Assembly (NCBI GenBank): GCA_009360345.1
Contig: SPDP01000003.1
Span: 248,001 to 312,000 of the forward strand
Source: Alcaligenaceae bacterium SAGV5
GTDB taxonomy: Bacteria; Pseudomonadota; Gammaproteobacteria; Burkholderiales; Burkholderiaceae_B
Direction of reading: 5' to 3'
DNA: 64,000 nt
Positions within the stretch are counted from its first letter, which is position 1, and every line of letters starts with the position of its first letter. This document shows, in pieces, positions 1 through 11,838 of the stretch. The position numbers and the translations under genes are program-made. Under the pieces are notes generated by a model that saw nothing but the letters and a program-made list of their open reading frames with translations, did not search any database and was not told where the DNA came from.

Positions 1-43
1 TCAGCAGCCGCAGCGCATAGTCGCTCTGGACGGTCAGGCGCAT
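1..43 (-). CDS. Rrf2-family transcriptional regulator (NsrR-like), N-terminal fragment cut by window edge
   Basis: Only the first 14 codons are inside the window. They read MRLTVQSDYALRLL, which matches the start of Rrf2 winged-helix regulators such as NsrR (family pattern: LT...DYGLRAL). Its ATG lies inside the last codons of the upstream haemoglobin gene, so the two are probably co-transcribed and translationally coupled. The haemoglobin promoter region carries an NsrR-like inverted repeat, so a nitric-oxide-sensing Fe-S repressor is the favoured role. IscR or another Rrf2 member cannot be excluded, because the cysteine ligands are outside the window. Confidence 0.65.
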   Translation of the reverse strand, partial: MRLTVQSDYALRLL

Positions 44-438
44 GGCAGCTCGCGCGCCAGGCGGTCGGGATGGCGATGCATCTGGTAGCCCAGCCACAGG
101 CTTTGCGCGATGCGGCGGGCCATGACCTGGGCTCGCCCGGCCATGGCCTGGTTCTCCTGTTCCCGGGCCGTCAGGTCGAACAGTTCCAGCCAGCGCGCGA
201 ACAGGGCCTCGTGCAGGTCAGGCAGGGCGGCGTGCCGCGTCATCGGTGTGCCGCCATAGCGCCGCGTACCGCGCAGGATGGAGGACCAGAAATCGGTGAG
301 TTTGGAAAGATGGCTGTCCCAGTCGTCGACATGGGCCTCGAAAATGGGGCCCAGCGCGGCATCCTGCCGTACCCGGGCGTAGAAGGCCGAGACGAGGCGA
401 GCGATTTCTTCGTCGGTGCAGGAGTTGAGGTCGAACAT
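34..438 (-). CDS. Group III truncated haemoglobin
   Basis: The product is 134 aa, the usual size of a group III (P-type) truncated globin, a small haem protein linked to NO or oxygen chemistry. The family-like stretch FWSSILRGTRRYGGTPMTRHAAL is followed by LHEALFARWLELFDL; the histidine in RHAAL is at the place expected for the proximal haem ligand. The start is the ATG at 438 (MFDLNSCTDEEIARLV); a longer in-frame extension reads as non-globin sequence and runs across the operator, so it was rejected. The gene overlaps the following Rrf2 regulator start. The inverted repeat 15 to 37 bp upstream points to NO-responsive control. Family assignment is firm; the physiological role is inference. 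Confidence 0.85.
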   Translation of the reverse strand: MFDLNSCTDEEIARLVSAFYARVRQDAALGPIFEAHVDDWDSHLSKLTDFWSSILRGTRRYGGTPMTRHAALPDLHEALFARWLELFDLTAREQENQAMAGRAQVMARRIAQSLWLGYQMHRHPDRLARELPCA

Positions 439-452
439 GGGAGCCGTCCATA

Positions 453-475
453 AAGATGTATGTTGAATATATCTT
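453..475. promoter_or_regulatory. NsrR-like operator upstream of the truncated haemoglobin
   Basis: AAGATGTATGT and GAATATATCTT flank one central T; 8 of 11 positions are symmetric, including the outer AAGAT/ATCTT. The 11-1-11 layout and the GATG core resemble the known NsrR box. It sits 15 bp upstream of the haemoglobin ATG, where a repressor would block transcription. Inference from sequence only. Confidence 0.55.
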
Positions 476-557
476 ATCAGAAGCCCGCGCGGCCGAGCCA
501 GCCCGGGCCAGCCTGGTGCTACAGTATGCGCAGCCTCGAACCCGATACCGATTTCCC

Positions 558-1637
558 ATGTCTTACCTGGCATCGCTCTGGACCCAGCTGATCGCCTGGG
601 TCAGCAACCATTTCGTCGAACCGGCCGTCGTCTTTCTGCACATCGCCGATACCGCGGGCAATCCGCTGGAGATCTCCGAGGCGCTGCTGATCGCGCTGTT
701 GCAGCTGTTCATCATCGGCTTCATCTTCCGCCCGCTGGAAACCCTGGCTCCGGCCGAGCGCTGGGAGGACCGGGGCCTCACGCGCATCGACCGTCTTTAT
801 ACGCTGCTGATGCTGCTGGGCCTGTTCCCGCTGTTCAGCTACCTGATCCTGACGCCGTTCGCCAACATGCTGGGCGGGCTGGGAGGCGAGGCCGACGCCG
901 GGCCGGCCATGTCGTCGGGGCTCAAGCATTGGGTGCCGTGGTTCGAGAACCATCCCTATCTGCTGTTCCTGGTCTATTACCTGGTGTACGACTGCGTCTA
1001 TTACTGGATGCATCGGGCCCAGCATGCCATTCCCTGGTGGTGGGCGCTGCACAGCATGCACCACAGCCAGCGCCAGATGAGCTGCTGGACCAACGACCGC
1101 GGCAGCTATATCGACGGGGTGCTGCAATCCTTCATCCTGGCCACCGTCGGCCTGGCCATGGGCGTGGAACCCTCTGAGTTCGCGCTGCTGGGCCTGTTGA
1201 GCGAGCTGGTGCAGAACCTGTCCCACACCAATGTACGCTTCGGCTTCGGCCGCATCGGCGAACGCGTGCTGGTCGACCCCAAGTTCCATCGCCTGCATCA
1301 CATGGTGCGGGACCCGGAGCGTCCGTCGCTGCACAATTGCAACTTCGGGCAGGTCCTGCCCATCTGGGACATCCTGTTCGGCACGTCGCTGTACGGCGAG
1401 AAGGTCCGCCCGACCGGGGTCAGCGATCCCATGGTCGACGCCGACAACGACCGCGGCCTGGTCGGTCAGCAGTGGCAGGCCGCCCGGCGCTTCTGGGGGG
1501 CCGTGCGACGGCCCGCCGGGTGGAGGCTGGGCGAGGTGTCGTTCGGTCCGGACTATGCCCCGGTCCCCAGCGACGAGGCCGAGCACTTGCCCACGCGTAC
1601 CGGCACGGGGCCGGCCGGCGGGGCGCCGGCGGCCTGA
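558..1637 (+). CDS. Sterol desaturase / fatty acid hydroxylase superfamily protein
   Basis: An integral-membrane di-iron enzyme of 359 aa. The three histidine boxes of the superfamily are visible: HRAQH, then HSMHH, then a late HRLHH. Hydrophobic segments precede and surround the first two boxes, as expected for a protein with its active site on the cytoplasmic face. The start is the ATG at 558 (MSYLASLWTQ), since upstream in-frame sequence is low-complexity and runs into the divergent promoter. The superfamily hydroxylates or desaturates lipids (sterols, carotenoids, sphingoid or ornithine lipids); the substrate cannot be told from sequence. Divergent from the globin gene and not obviously linked to it. 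Confidence 0.85.
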   Translation: MSYLASLWTQLIAWVSNHFVEPAVVFLHIADTAGNPLEISEALLIALLQLFIIGFIFRPLETLAPAERWEDRGLTRIDRLYTLLMLLGLFPLFSYLILTPFANMLGGLGGEADAGPAMSSGLKHWVPWFENHPYLLFLVYYLVYDCVYYWMHRAQHAIPWWWALHSMHHSQRQMSCWTNDRGSYIDGVLQSFILATVGLAMGVEPSEFALLGLLSELVQNLSHTNVRFGFGRIGERVLVDPKFHRLHHMVRDPERPSLHNCNFGQVLPIWDILFGTSLYGEKVRPTGVSDPMVDADNDRGLVGQQWQAARRFWGAVRRPAGWRLGEVSFGPDYAPVPSDEAEHLPTRTGTGPAGGAPAA

Positions 1638-1720
1638 GGCGGGGCCGTCCGGCAACGCCGGCGGGCTTGGCCGTACGGTGCATGCGCCATAATGGCTGAG
1701 TGCCAACTCTGTCGCCAAAC

Positions 1721-2032
1721 ATGAAAAGCGAATCCACTTTCGAATGGCTGGGGGCTATGCTGGGCGAGGTCATCCGCACCATCGTCGCCGCGTTGAAAGC
1801 CGTGTTCGGCGGCTTCGGCGAAGCCGTCGGCGCGTTTTCCTCGGGGCTGGCCGGTGCGCTGGGCATGAGCCCGACCCTGTTCAATTTCGGGTTGCTGGTC
1901 CTGGGGCTGTTGCTGCTTTACGCCGGCATACGCGCGTTGATGAATCGCTCGGTGCTGGGCGCGATCTTCTGGTTCCTGCTGGCGGTGCTGCTGCTGGGCG
2001 GGCTGATCGGCGAAACCGGCCCGGCCGCCTGA
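1721..2032 (+). CDS. Small membrane protein of unknown function
   Basis: A 103-aa protein starting at the ATG at 1721 (MKSESTFEWLG); a GTG seven codons upstream is possible. It has a glycine/alanine-rich amphipathic region, then two hydrophobic segments separated by a short basic turn (RALMNR), so it is probably a two-pass inner-membrane protein with both ends on the same side. I do not recognise a family. It stands alone between the hydroxylase gene and the amidotransferase gene, both on the same strand. Confidence 0.6.
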   Translation: MKSESTFEWLGAMLGEVIRTIVAALKAVFGGFGEAVGAFSSGLAGALGMSPTLFNFGLLVLGLLLLYAGIRALMNRSVLGAIFWFLLAVLLLGGLIGETGPAA

Positions 2033-2096
2033 GGTTGCCGCGGCACGGGAAATGAGGTGTCATGGAACGATTTCCATGGCCGAGGTACTACGTCAG

Positions 2097-2843
2097 ATGC
2101 TTCCCATCCTCATTCTTCAGACCGGGGCGCCGCCGCATGCGGTCGGCGCGGCCTATGGCGGCTTCGACCGCATGGTCGGAGAGGTGGCGGGACTGAGTTC
2201 CGCGCGCCTGGCCCGTGTGGCCGCCTACAAGGGCGAGAAGCCCGAGGCGCCGTCCCGCTATGCGGCCGCGCTGATCACCGGTTCGCGGGCCAACGTGACC
2301 GATCATGCCTCGTGGAGCGAGGCTTGCGCGGGCTGGGTGCGCGACGCGATGGATGTGTCGCTGCCCCTGTTCGGCATTTGTTATGGCCATCAGTTGATGA
2401 GCCACGCGCTGGGCGGGCGCGTGGACTACCTGGACGGTGGGCGGGAAATCGGCACCCAGCAGGTCGAGCTGACGCGGGCGGCAGCCGGCGACGCGCTGCT
2501 GGAGGGCATGCCGACGGTCTTCGCCGCCCATTTCATCCACGAGCAGACCGTGGCCGAACCGCCCGCAGGCGCGGCGGTGCTGGCCCGCAACGGCAAGGAC
2601 AGCCATCAGATGCTGCGCTATGGCCCGCAAGCGGTGTCGGTGCAGTTCCATCCGGAATTCACCGTGCCTGTGATGCGGGCGTATTTCGACGTGATGCAGG
2701 CCGGGCTCGCCGGTGAAGGTCTGGATGTCCGGGCCTTGCGGGCGGGCGTGGCCGAGACGCCGGTATCCCATGCCATCATGCGGCGGTTCTTCGCCCGCAT
2801 CGCCGCCGCGCCGTCGACGCCGGCATCCGCGGATACGCGATGA
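2097..2843 (+). CDS. Class I glutamine amidotransferase (GMP synthase-like GATase1)
   Basis: A 248-aa stand-alone GATase1 domain. The nucleophile cysteine lies in FGICYGHQL (Cys95) and the His-Glu pair in QFHPEF, so the triad looks intact. Such proteins hydrolyse glutamine or gamma-glutamyl compounds; many free-standing members act in catabolism of gamma-glutamyl conjugates or have no assigned substrate. The start at 2097 has a GAGG about 11 bases upstream; earlier in-frame ATGs at 2052 and 2076 lack this. The stop overlaps the start of the lytic transglycosylase (ATGA), so the genes are coupled. The partner synthase or true substrate is unknown. Confidence 0.85.
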   Translation: MLPILILQTGAPPHAVGAAYGGFDRMVGEVAGLSSARLARVAAYKGEKPEAPSRYAAALITGSRANVTDHASWSEACAGWVRDAMDVSLPLFGICYGHQLMSHALGGRVDYLDGGREIGTQQVELTRAAAGDALLEGMPTVFAAHFIHEQTVAEPPAGAAVLARNGKDSHQMLRYGPQAVSVQFHPEFTVPVMRAYFDVMQAGLAGEGLDVRALRAGVAETPVSHAIMRRFFARIAAAPSTPASADTR

Positions 2844-4174
2844 CCGCTGCGCCGATTCCTGTCCCGACCAAGGAGACCGCTATTTCCAAACCGTTTCTTT
2901 CCCGCGCCAGGCTGCTGGCCGGAGGCCTGGCGGTGCTGGCCGCCGCGCAGGCCCATGCCCAGCTCGATACCGGCGCCTGCCTGGCCAGGTTGAGGCCGGC
3001 GGCCCCCGCCAACGGCATCCAGGTTGCCGATTTCGATACCTATACGCAAGGCGCGACCTTGCTGGCATCGACGGTGGCGTCGGCCCGGGCCCAGCCCGAG
3101 GGCAGGGAAACGTGGTGGGACTACCTGGCCAAGACCGTCGATGAGGAGCGGGTGGCCGACGGGCGCAAGCTGATGGCGGCCGAGGCCGTGCCGCTGTCGA
3201 GCATCGCCGCGCGCTATGACGTGGATGGCGAGGTGATGGTGGCGATCTTCGGCATCGAGACGAACTTCGGCCGGGTGTTGGGCAAGACCCGTGTATTGGA
3301 CGCCTGGCTGACCCGCGCGTGCACCGAGGGCAAGACCCTGTGGATCAAGAACGTCTACGCCTCGGTACGGATGCTGCGCGACGGGCTGGTGCAGCCGGAC
3401 ACCTTCGTGGGGTCGTGGAGCGGCGCCTTCGGCATGACCCAGTTCATTCCCACCTCGTACTATGAACTCGCGGCCGACGGCGATGGAGATGGAAGGATAG
3501 ACCTGTACGGATCGCTGCCCGATGCGCTGGCTTCGACGGCCAACCACCTGCGCAAGCGGCGCGCGCAGTGGACGCGGGGGCTCTTGCCGGTCATCGAGGT
3601 CAAGCTGCCGGCCGGCGTGGCGGCAGGCGTGCCCGCCGGCGAAGAATTCGCGGGCTCGGAGCGCCGCACGCTGGCGGACTGGACCGCGCGCGGCGTCACG
3701 CGCGTGGACGGCGGCCGCCCGGACCGGCTGCGCGGCGGCGAACCGGCCCCGGAGTCGCCCGCGTATCTGTTCGCGCCCACCGGCGCGGGCGGTCCGGTGT
3801 TCCTGGCCACGCGGAACTTCGACGCCATCCTGAGCTACAACAGCTCGCGCAAGTACGCGCTGGCCGTCAGCCTGTTGATCGACCGGCTGCGTGGCGAGCC
3901 GCCCATCGTCACGCCCTGGCCGACCGACGATCCCGGCCTGTCGCGCGCCGAGATCCGGGAATTGCAGGCGCTGCTGCTGGCGCGCGGCCATGACATCGGC
4001 ACGCCGGACGGCATCCCGGGCAGCCGTACGCGCGACGCGGTGGCGGCGGAGCAGCAGCGGGCGGGCCTGGCTGTCGATGGCAGGGTGGGCCAGCGGATCC
4101 TGCAGACGCTGCGGCAGGATCCGCTGCCGCGCAACGGGCCGCCGCCCGCGCCGGCGCAGGGAGGCGGCGCATGA
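2840..4174 (+). CDS. Lytic murein transglycosylase, MltB family, with C-terminal peptidoglycan-binding domain
   Basis: A 444-aa periplasmic peptidoglycan-cleaving enzyme (makes 1,6-anhydro-MurNAc ends). Residues about 17-40 form an export signal (LLAGGLAVLAAAQAHA). The SLT_2 domain follows, with the catalytic glutamate in FGIETNFG and the conserved SGAFGMTQFIPTSYY and DLYGSLPDALASTANHL segments. The last ~65 residues form a PG_binding_1 domain (IRELQALLLARGHD, then DGIPGSRTRDAV). The start overlaps the amidotransferase stop and the stop overlaps the next ATG, so three genes are translationally chained. No lipobox is seen, so it is probably soluble in the periplasm. Confidence 0.9.
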   Translation: MTAAPIPVPTKETAISKPFLSRARLLAGGLAVLAAAQAHAQLDTGACLARLRPAAPANGIQVADFDTYTQGATLLASTVASARAQPEGRETWWDYLAKTVDEERVADGRKLMAAEAVPLSSIAARYDVDGEVMVAIFGIETNFGRVLGKTRVLDAWLTRACTEGKTLWIKNVYASVRMLRDGLVQPDTFVGSWSGAFGMTQFIPTSYYELAADGDGDGRIDLYGSLPDALASTANHLRKRRAQWTRGLLPVIEVKLPAGVAAGVPAGEEFAGSERRTLADWTARGVTRVDGGRPDRLRGGEPAPESPAYLFAPTGAGGPVFLATRNFDAILSYNSSRKYALAVSLLIDRLRGEPPIVTPWPTDDPGLSRAEIRELQALLLARGHDIGTPDGIPGSRTRDAVAAEQQRAGLAVDGRVGQRILQTLRQDPLPRNGPPPAPAQGGGA

Positions 4175-4896
4175 AGGCTGCGCCGGGGCCGGGCATCCTG
4201 GCGGTCGACATCGGTGGCACGGGACTGAAAGCCGCCGTCATCGACGAGGCGGGCCGGCTGCTGGGCGCGCACCTGCGGGTGCCGACACCCCGGCCGTGTC
4301 CGCCGGACCGATTGCTGGAGGAGATCGCGAGCATGGCCGCTTCGCTGGGAGCCTATGACCGGATCTCCATCGGTTTTCCCGGGGTGGTGCGGCGGCAGCG
4401 CGTCCTGACCGCGGTCAATCTCGGTTCGCCGTCGTGGGTGGGCTTTCCGCTGGCGCAGGCGTTGGGCGACCGGCTGGGCTGCCCCGCGCGGATGGTGAAC
4501 GATGCCGACATGCAGGGCTACGGCCTGGCCCAGGGCGAGGGCCTGGAATTCGTCATGACGCTGGGCACTGGCGTGGGGACGGCGCTCTTTCGCGACGGCC
4601 GGTTGATGCCGCACCTGGAGCTCGCGCACCATCCCATGATGGACGGCAAGACCTACGAGGAATGCCTGGGTGATGCGGCGCTGCGGGCCGAGGGCCGGCG
4701 GCGCTGGAACCGGCTCCTGTCGCGCGCGCTGGCGCTGATCGACATCCTGCTGACGCCGGATCGCATCCACCTGGGCGGCGGCAATGCCCGGGAGGTGGAT
4801 GCGGGCTTGCCGCCCCACGTAAGCGTGGGCTCGAACGACGCCGGGCTGATGGGCGGGGCGGCTTTGTGGAGGAGCTGGGATCCAGCCCACGCCTGA
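4171..4896 (+). CDS. ROK-family sugar kinase, polyphosphate glucokinase-like
   Basis: A 241-aa protein with the actin-fold phosphate-binding loop LAVDIGGTGLKAA near its N-terminus and a second loop MTLGTGVGTALF. The catalytic aspartate is expected in NDADMQG. The short length and the NDAD motif resemble polyphosphate glucokinases more than classical ROK repressors; no DNA-binding domain is present. The HPMMDGKTYEE stretch is also like PpgK. Coupled by ATGA overlap to the transglycosylase, which would suit reuse of sugar from wall turnover, though that link is inference. Phosphate donor and sugar are not proven by sequence. Confidence 0.75.
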   Translation: MKAAPGPGILAVDIGGTGLKAAVIDEAGRLLGAHLRVPTPRPCPPDRLLEEIASMAASLGAYDRISIGFPGVVRRQRVLTAVNLGSPSWVGFPLAQALGDRLGCPARMVNDADMQGYGLAQGEGLEFVMTLGTGVGTALFRDGRLMPHLELAHHPMMDGKTYEECLGDAALRAEGRRRWNRLLSRALALIDILLTPDRIHLGGGNAREVDAGLPPHVSVGSNDAGLMGGAALWRSWDPAHA

Positions 4897-4912
4897 GGCG
4901 AGGGGACGGATC

Positions 4913-5248
4913 CTAGGGCAGCTCGGCCGGATAGCTGTCCAGCGCCAGGGAGATCTGGCGCCTGATGTCCCAATCCGCCAGGGTCGCCTGCACGGCACCG
5001 TAGTAGACCCCGTTCTTGACCACGAACATCGAGGGCAGGTGGAACACCTCGTAGCGTTCGACCAGCCCCCGGTTGTGGCCGGCGTCGATCCAGCAGATGC
5101 GGGCCACCGGCATGCTCATGTCGGGCAGCCGGGCGCGTGCCAGCCGGCAGTTGGGGCAGGTATCGCTGGTGAAGACCAGCAGCGAGGTGCCGGGCGCATC
5201 CAGCAGGAAGCGGTCGGCCGTGCCGTCGTCGAGATCGATCTGTTCCAT
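4913..5248 (-). CDS. Thioredoxin-family protein
   Basis: A 111-aa single thioredoxin fold without a signal peptide, so cytoplasmic. The redox motif is CPNC (residues 31-34), and the cis-proline loop is HLPSMFVVKNG. CPNC differs from the CGPC of housekeeping thioredoxin, so the redox potential or partner probably differs. It is convergent with the ROK kinase gene and divergent from tag with only about 85 bp between starts, so a back-to-back promoter is likely there. Function beyond thiol-disulfide exchange is not known. Confidence 0.8.
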   Translation of the reverse strand: MEQIDLDDGTADRFLLDAPGTSLLVFTSDTCPNCRLARARLPDMSMPVARICWIDAGHNRGLVERYEVFHLPSMFVVKNGVYYGAVQATLADWDIRRQISLALDSYPAELP

Positions 5249-5333
5249 GATGGAAAAAAAGCGGCGGCCGGTAGGCGCCGCGCAGTGTTCATGGGCGAGA
5301 ATATATCGGATTTCCCCTTTTCGGCCTCATGCC

Positions 5334-5957
5334 ATGCACGCCAACGAACCCGATGATCCGCCGCGCCGCTGCGCGTGGGCCGGCAACGATGCCCTGTACG
5401 TCGCCTACCATGACGAGGAATGGGGCCGCCCGCTGGACGGCGAGGCGGCGCTGTTCGAACGCCTCAGCCTGGAGGGTTTCCAGGCCGGCCTGAGCTGGCT
5501 CACCATCCTGCGCAAGCGGCCGGCATTCCGCCAGGCTTTCGCCGGATTCGAAATCGACGAGGTGGCGGCCTTCGGCGCCCGCGACGTCGAACGCCTGCTG
5601 GCCGACGCGAGCATCGTGCGGCACCGGGGCAAGATCGAGGCGGTCGTCAACAATGCGCGCCGGGCGCTCGAACTGCGTACCGAGGAAGGCTCGCTCGCGG
5701 CCTTCCTGTGGCGGTATGAGCCCGCCAGCGCCTACGCTGGCCCCCCGCGCGCCGAGTCCCCGGAGTCGAAGGCCCTGTCCAGGGAGCTCAAGCGCCGCGG
5801 CTGGCGCTTCGTGGGCCCGACCACGATGTACTCGCTGATGCAGGCCGTCGGCATGGTCAACGACCACGGGCCGGATTGCGCATGCAGGAAGGAGGTCGAG
5901 GCCCTGCGCGCGTCCTTTCCCCGGCCGGGAGGCCCGGGCCGGGGAAAGCGGGCCTGA
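5334..5957 (+). CDS. tag: DNA-3-methyladenine glycosylase I
   Basis: A 207-aa base-excision repair enzyme that removes 3-methyladenine from DNA. The family zinc ligands are visible: Cys in RRCAWAG and His in YHDEEWG near the start, and His and Cys in NDHGPDCACR near the end. The catalytic/binding region GFQAGLSWLTILRKRPAFRQAF is intact. The start is the ATG at 5334 (MHANEPDD), as upstream in-frame sequence overlaps the divergent thioredoxin gene. The last codons encode an arginine/glycine/proline tail whose DNA forms a strong hairpin. Confidence 0.93.
   Translation: MHANEPDDPPRRCAWAGNDALYVAYHDEEWGRPLDGEAALFERLSLEGFQAGLSWLTILRKRPAFRQAFAGFEIDEVAAFGARDVERLLADASIVRHRGKIEAVVNNARRALELRTEEGSLAAFLWRYEPASAYAGPPRAESPESKALSRELKRRGWRFVGPTTMYSLMQAVGMVNDHGPDCACRKEVEALRASFPRPGGPGRGKRA
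5915..5948 (+). terminator. Hairpin overlapping the 3' end of tag
   Basis: Arms starting CTTTCCCCGGCC and ending GGCCGGGGAAAG are complementary over about 15 pairs with one bulged base and an AGG loop. It lies in the last codons of tag and is followed by no clear T-tract, so it is terminator-like or a 3'-end stabiliser rather than a textbook terminator. Confidence 0.5.
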
Positions 5958-5977
5958 ATGGGGCTCTCCCTATGAAA

Positions 5978-6000
5978 CAGCGTGCACAGGTAGCACGTTG
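5978..6000. promoter_or_regulatory. Inverted repeat upstream of aspT
   Basis: CAGCGTGC and GCACGTTG are complementary at 7 of 8 positions around a 7-bp spacer. It lies about 130 bp before the aspT start in the only sizeable gap of this region, so it could be an operator for the aspartate operon. No cognate regulator gene is adjacent. Confidence 0.3.
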
Positions 6001-6130
6001 CGATGACTTCGTATAGAGTATCCACGCTGGATGCAGTGCCTTGTCGCGTTACCGGTTGGTTTCCCTGTCCGATCCCCGGTGTCACGAGTGCCGCGGGTGA
6101 TGGACCGAAGCATTCGTACGGGGGCAGGTC

Positions 6131-9509
<3,379 letters not shown>

Positions 9510-9516
9510 ACCGGGA

Positions 9517-10938
9517 CTATTCCCAGCCGCCGCCCAATGCCAGGAACAGCGCGGCCTGGTCGGCGGCCAGTTGCCCCTGGGCGGCGGTCAACGCGCTTTC
9601 CGAACCGGCCAGGGTACGGTCGGCATCCAGCGCCGTCAGGAAGTCGGTGCGTCCCAGGCGGTACAGCGTGCGCGCCTGCTCGGCGGCGTCGCGGTTGTTG
9701 TCGCGGGCGGCGCGCAGCGCATCCGTCCGGTCCAGGTCCCGCGCATACACGGTCAGCGCGCTGGAGGTTTCGCGCAGCGCGTTCAGCACGGCGGCGTCGA
9801 AGCGGGCCAGCGCCGCCGCGCTGCCGGCCTCGGCCTGCGCGATGTGGCTGCGCGCCAGGCCGGTGTCGGGAAGACTCCAGGAAATGAGCGGTCCCAGGCT
9901 CCAGCGGAAGGCGTTGTCGGCGCCGAGCCGGGACAGCGTGCCGGTGCTGCCGGCCGACAAGCCCAGCGAGATGCTGGGATACAGCTCGGCCGTGGCGACG
10001 CCTATGCGGGCGGTGGCCGAGGCCAGCGAGCGTTCGGCCTGGCGGATGTCGGGCCGCCGGCGCAGCAGCGCCGCGCCGTCGCCGACAGGGACGGGGTCGC
10101 GAAGGGCAGGCGGGGCATGGCAGGCAGCCAGGGAGACGGGCAGCGTGCCCGGTACTTTGCCGACCAGCACGGCCAGCCGGTAGAGCGAGGTGGCGCGTTG
10201 CGCTTCCAGCGGCGGCACGGCCGCCCGCAATTGCTCGAGCTGGCCTTGCGCGCGGCTGACGTCCAGCGACGTGCCCCGGCCCATGCCGGCGCGTTTGCGG
10301 GTGAGTTCGGCGAACTGCTCCTGCAGCGCGATCGAGTGCTGGGCAACCTCCAGTTGCTGGCCCGCCGCGCAGGCCTCGGCGTAGGCCCGCACGGTGCCGG
10401 CGGCGACATTGACCCGGGCCAGGTCGTAGGCGGCCTGGGCCGCCTCGGCATCGGCATTCGCGGCCTCCAGTCCGCGCGAAATCTTGCCGAACAGATCAAC
10501 CTGGTAGGACACCGCGGCGCCCGCGTCGTAGGTGCCGATGTCGGGCAGCGCGTAGGGCACGCCTTTGGCGGCGCCCGAGGCGCGTCCATAGGCGGGGGAG
10601 GCGTTGACCGAGACGCTCGGACGCCGGCCGGCGCCGGCTTCGTCGACGACGGCTGCGGCGCGTTGCAGGTTGGCGGCGGCCACGCGTAGATCGGCATTGG
10701 CGGCGAACGCCTGGCCGACCAGATCATCCAGTACCGGATCGTCGTACAGGCGCCACCAGTGGGCCGGCAGCGGCACGGACAGGGCGGAGGCCGTTTCCCG
10801 TCCGGCCAGCGGACCGTTGGCGGCCTCCAATCTGGCCGCGGCCTGCCCGGGAAGATGGTAGTCGGGGCCCACGGTCGAGCAAGCGGCCATCGTCGCCAGC
10901 AGCGCGGCGGCCAGGCACCGGGGGGCGCGGGTCTTCAT
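9517..10938 (-). CDS. Outer-membrane efflux lipoprotein (NodT/OprM family)
   Basis: A 473-aa TolC-like channel protein with a lipoprotein signal: MKTRAPRCLAAALLATMAAC, with the lipobox cysteine at residue 20. Two OEP repeats follow with long helical heptad regions, as for trimeric export ducts. It is the last gene of the operon FUSC, DUF1656, HlyD, OMF and overlaps the HlyD stop by 4 bp. It would link the inner-membrane exporter and periplasmic adaptor to the outside. A long in-frame extension upstream lies over the HlyD gene and is not coding. Confidence 0.9.
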   Translation of the reverse strand: MKTRAPRCLAAALLATMAACSTVGPDYHLPGQAAARLEAANGPLAGRETASALSVPLPAHWWRLYDDPVLDDLVGQAFAANADLRVAAANLQRAAAVVDEAGAGRRPSVSVNASPAYGRASGAAKGVPYALPDIGTYDAGAAVSYQVDLFGKISRGLEAANADAEAAQAAYDLARVNVAAGTVRAYAEACAAGQQLEVAQHSIALQEQFAELTRKRAGMGRGTSLDVSRAQGQLEQLRAAVPPLEAQRATSLYRLAVLVGKVPGTLPVSLAACHAPPALRDPVPVGDGAALLRRRPDIRQAERSLASATARIGVATAELYPSISLGLSAGSTGTLSRLGADNAFRWSLGPLISWSLPDTGLARSHIAQAEAGSAAALARFDAAVLNALRETSSALTVYARDLDRTDALRAARDNNRDAAEQARTLYRLGRTDFLTALDADRTLAGSESALTAAQGQLAADQAALFLALGGGWE

Positions 10939-11837
10939 GAGGCCGCTCCTTCGGAACGAGGCGCGGCCTGTTCGCGAACCTCGACCGTGGCCGTCTGGCC
11001 CGCCACCAACCTGACCGAATCCGGAACGCGGTCGATGACGACGCGCACGGGGATGCGCTGGGCCAGCCGGACCCAGTTGAAGGTCGGGTTGACGTTGGGA
11101 AGCAGGTTGGCGGCCGTGCTGCGATCGCGGTCGGCGATACCTTCCGAGAAACTCTCGACGTGGCCTTCCAGAGGCTCGCCGGCTCCCATCAACAGCACCG
11201 AGGCCTGGTCGCCGACGTGTATGCGCGGCAGCTTGTTTTCCTCGAAATAGCCTTCGACGTAGAACGAATCGCGATCGACCAGCGCCATGACGGCGTGGCC
11301 GGCGGTGACGTAGGCGCCGCCTTGCAGGTCCAGGTTGGTCACGTAGCCGTTGACGGGCGAGCGCACCGTGCTGCGGGTCAGGTTGAGCCGGGCCAGATCG
11401 AGATTGGCCTGTGCCTGGGCCAGGGCGGCGCCCAATTGCTCGACGCGCGACTGTGCCTGCTCGCGGCTTTCCTGGGCGACCAATTCGCCCAGTTCGCCAT
11501 TGCGGCGGGTTTCGCGCATGGCCTGGGCCAGCGCGGCGCGCTGCGACCGCACGGCGGCCTCGGACTGGCGCACGGCGAGCTCGTAGCGGGCCTTGTCGAT
11601 CTGGAACAGGATCTGGCCGGCCTGGACGGCCTGGTTGTCGCGTACCAGCACCTGGGTGACGGGACCGGTGACATCGGGGGCGACCTGCACGACATAGGCC
11701 TTGACGCGGCCGTCGCGAGTCCAGGGGCGGACCTCGTAGCGCTGCCACAGCGTCCAGCCGGCGGCGATGGCGATGGCCAGGACCAGCAGGGTCAATGCGA
11801 ACCGGCCCAGCGCCGGCAATGAAAGCTTGGGTATCAC
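10935..11837 (-). CDS. HlyD-family periplasmic adaptor of an aromatic-acid-type efflux system
   Basis: A 300-aa membrane-fusion protein: one N-terminal membrane anchor (LTLLVLAIAIAAGWTLW), a biotinyl-lipoyl-like region (VAPDVTGPVTQVLVRDNQAVQAGQ), a coiled-coil hairpin and a second lipoyl half (VRSPVNGYVTNLDLQGGAYV). The size and the DUF1656 and FUSC neighbours match AaeA/EmrA-like adaptors. The start is a GTG at 11837, one base after the DUF1656 stop; no ATG fits. It ends with a 4-bp overlap into the OMF gene. Confidence 0.88.
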   Translation of the reverse strand: MIPKLSLPALGRFALTLLVLAIAIAAGWTLWQRYEVRPWTRDGRVKAYVVQVAPDVTGPVTQVLVRDNQAVQAGQILFQIDKARYELAVRQSEAAVRSQRAALAQAMRETRRNGELGELVAQESREQAQSRVEQLGAALAQAQANLDLARLNLTRSTVRSPVNGYVTNLDLQGGAYVTAGHAVMALVDRDSFYVEGYFEENKLPRIHVGDQASVLLMGAGEPLEGHVESFSEGIADRDRSTAANLLPNVNPTFNWVRLAQRIPVRVVIDRVPDSVRLVAGQTATVEVREQAAPRSEGAAS

Positions 11838-11838
11838 T

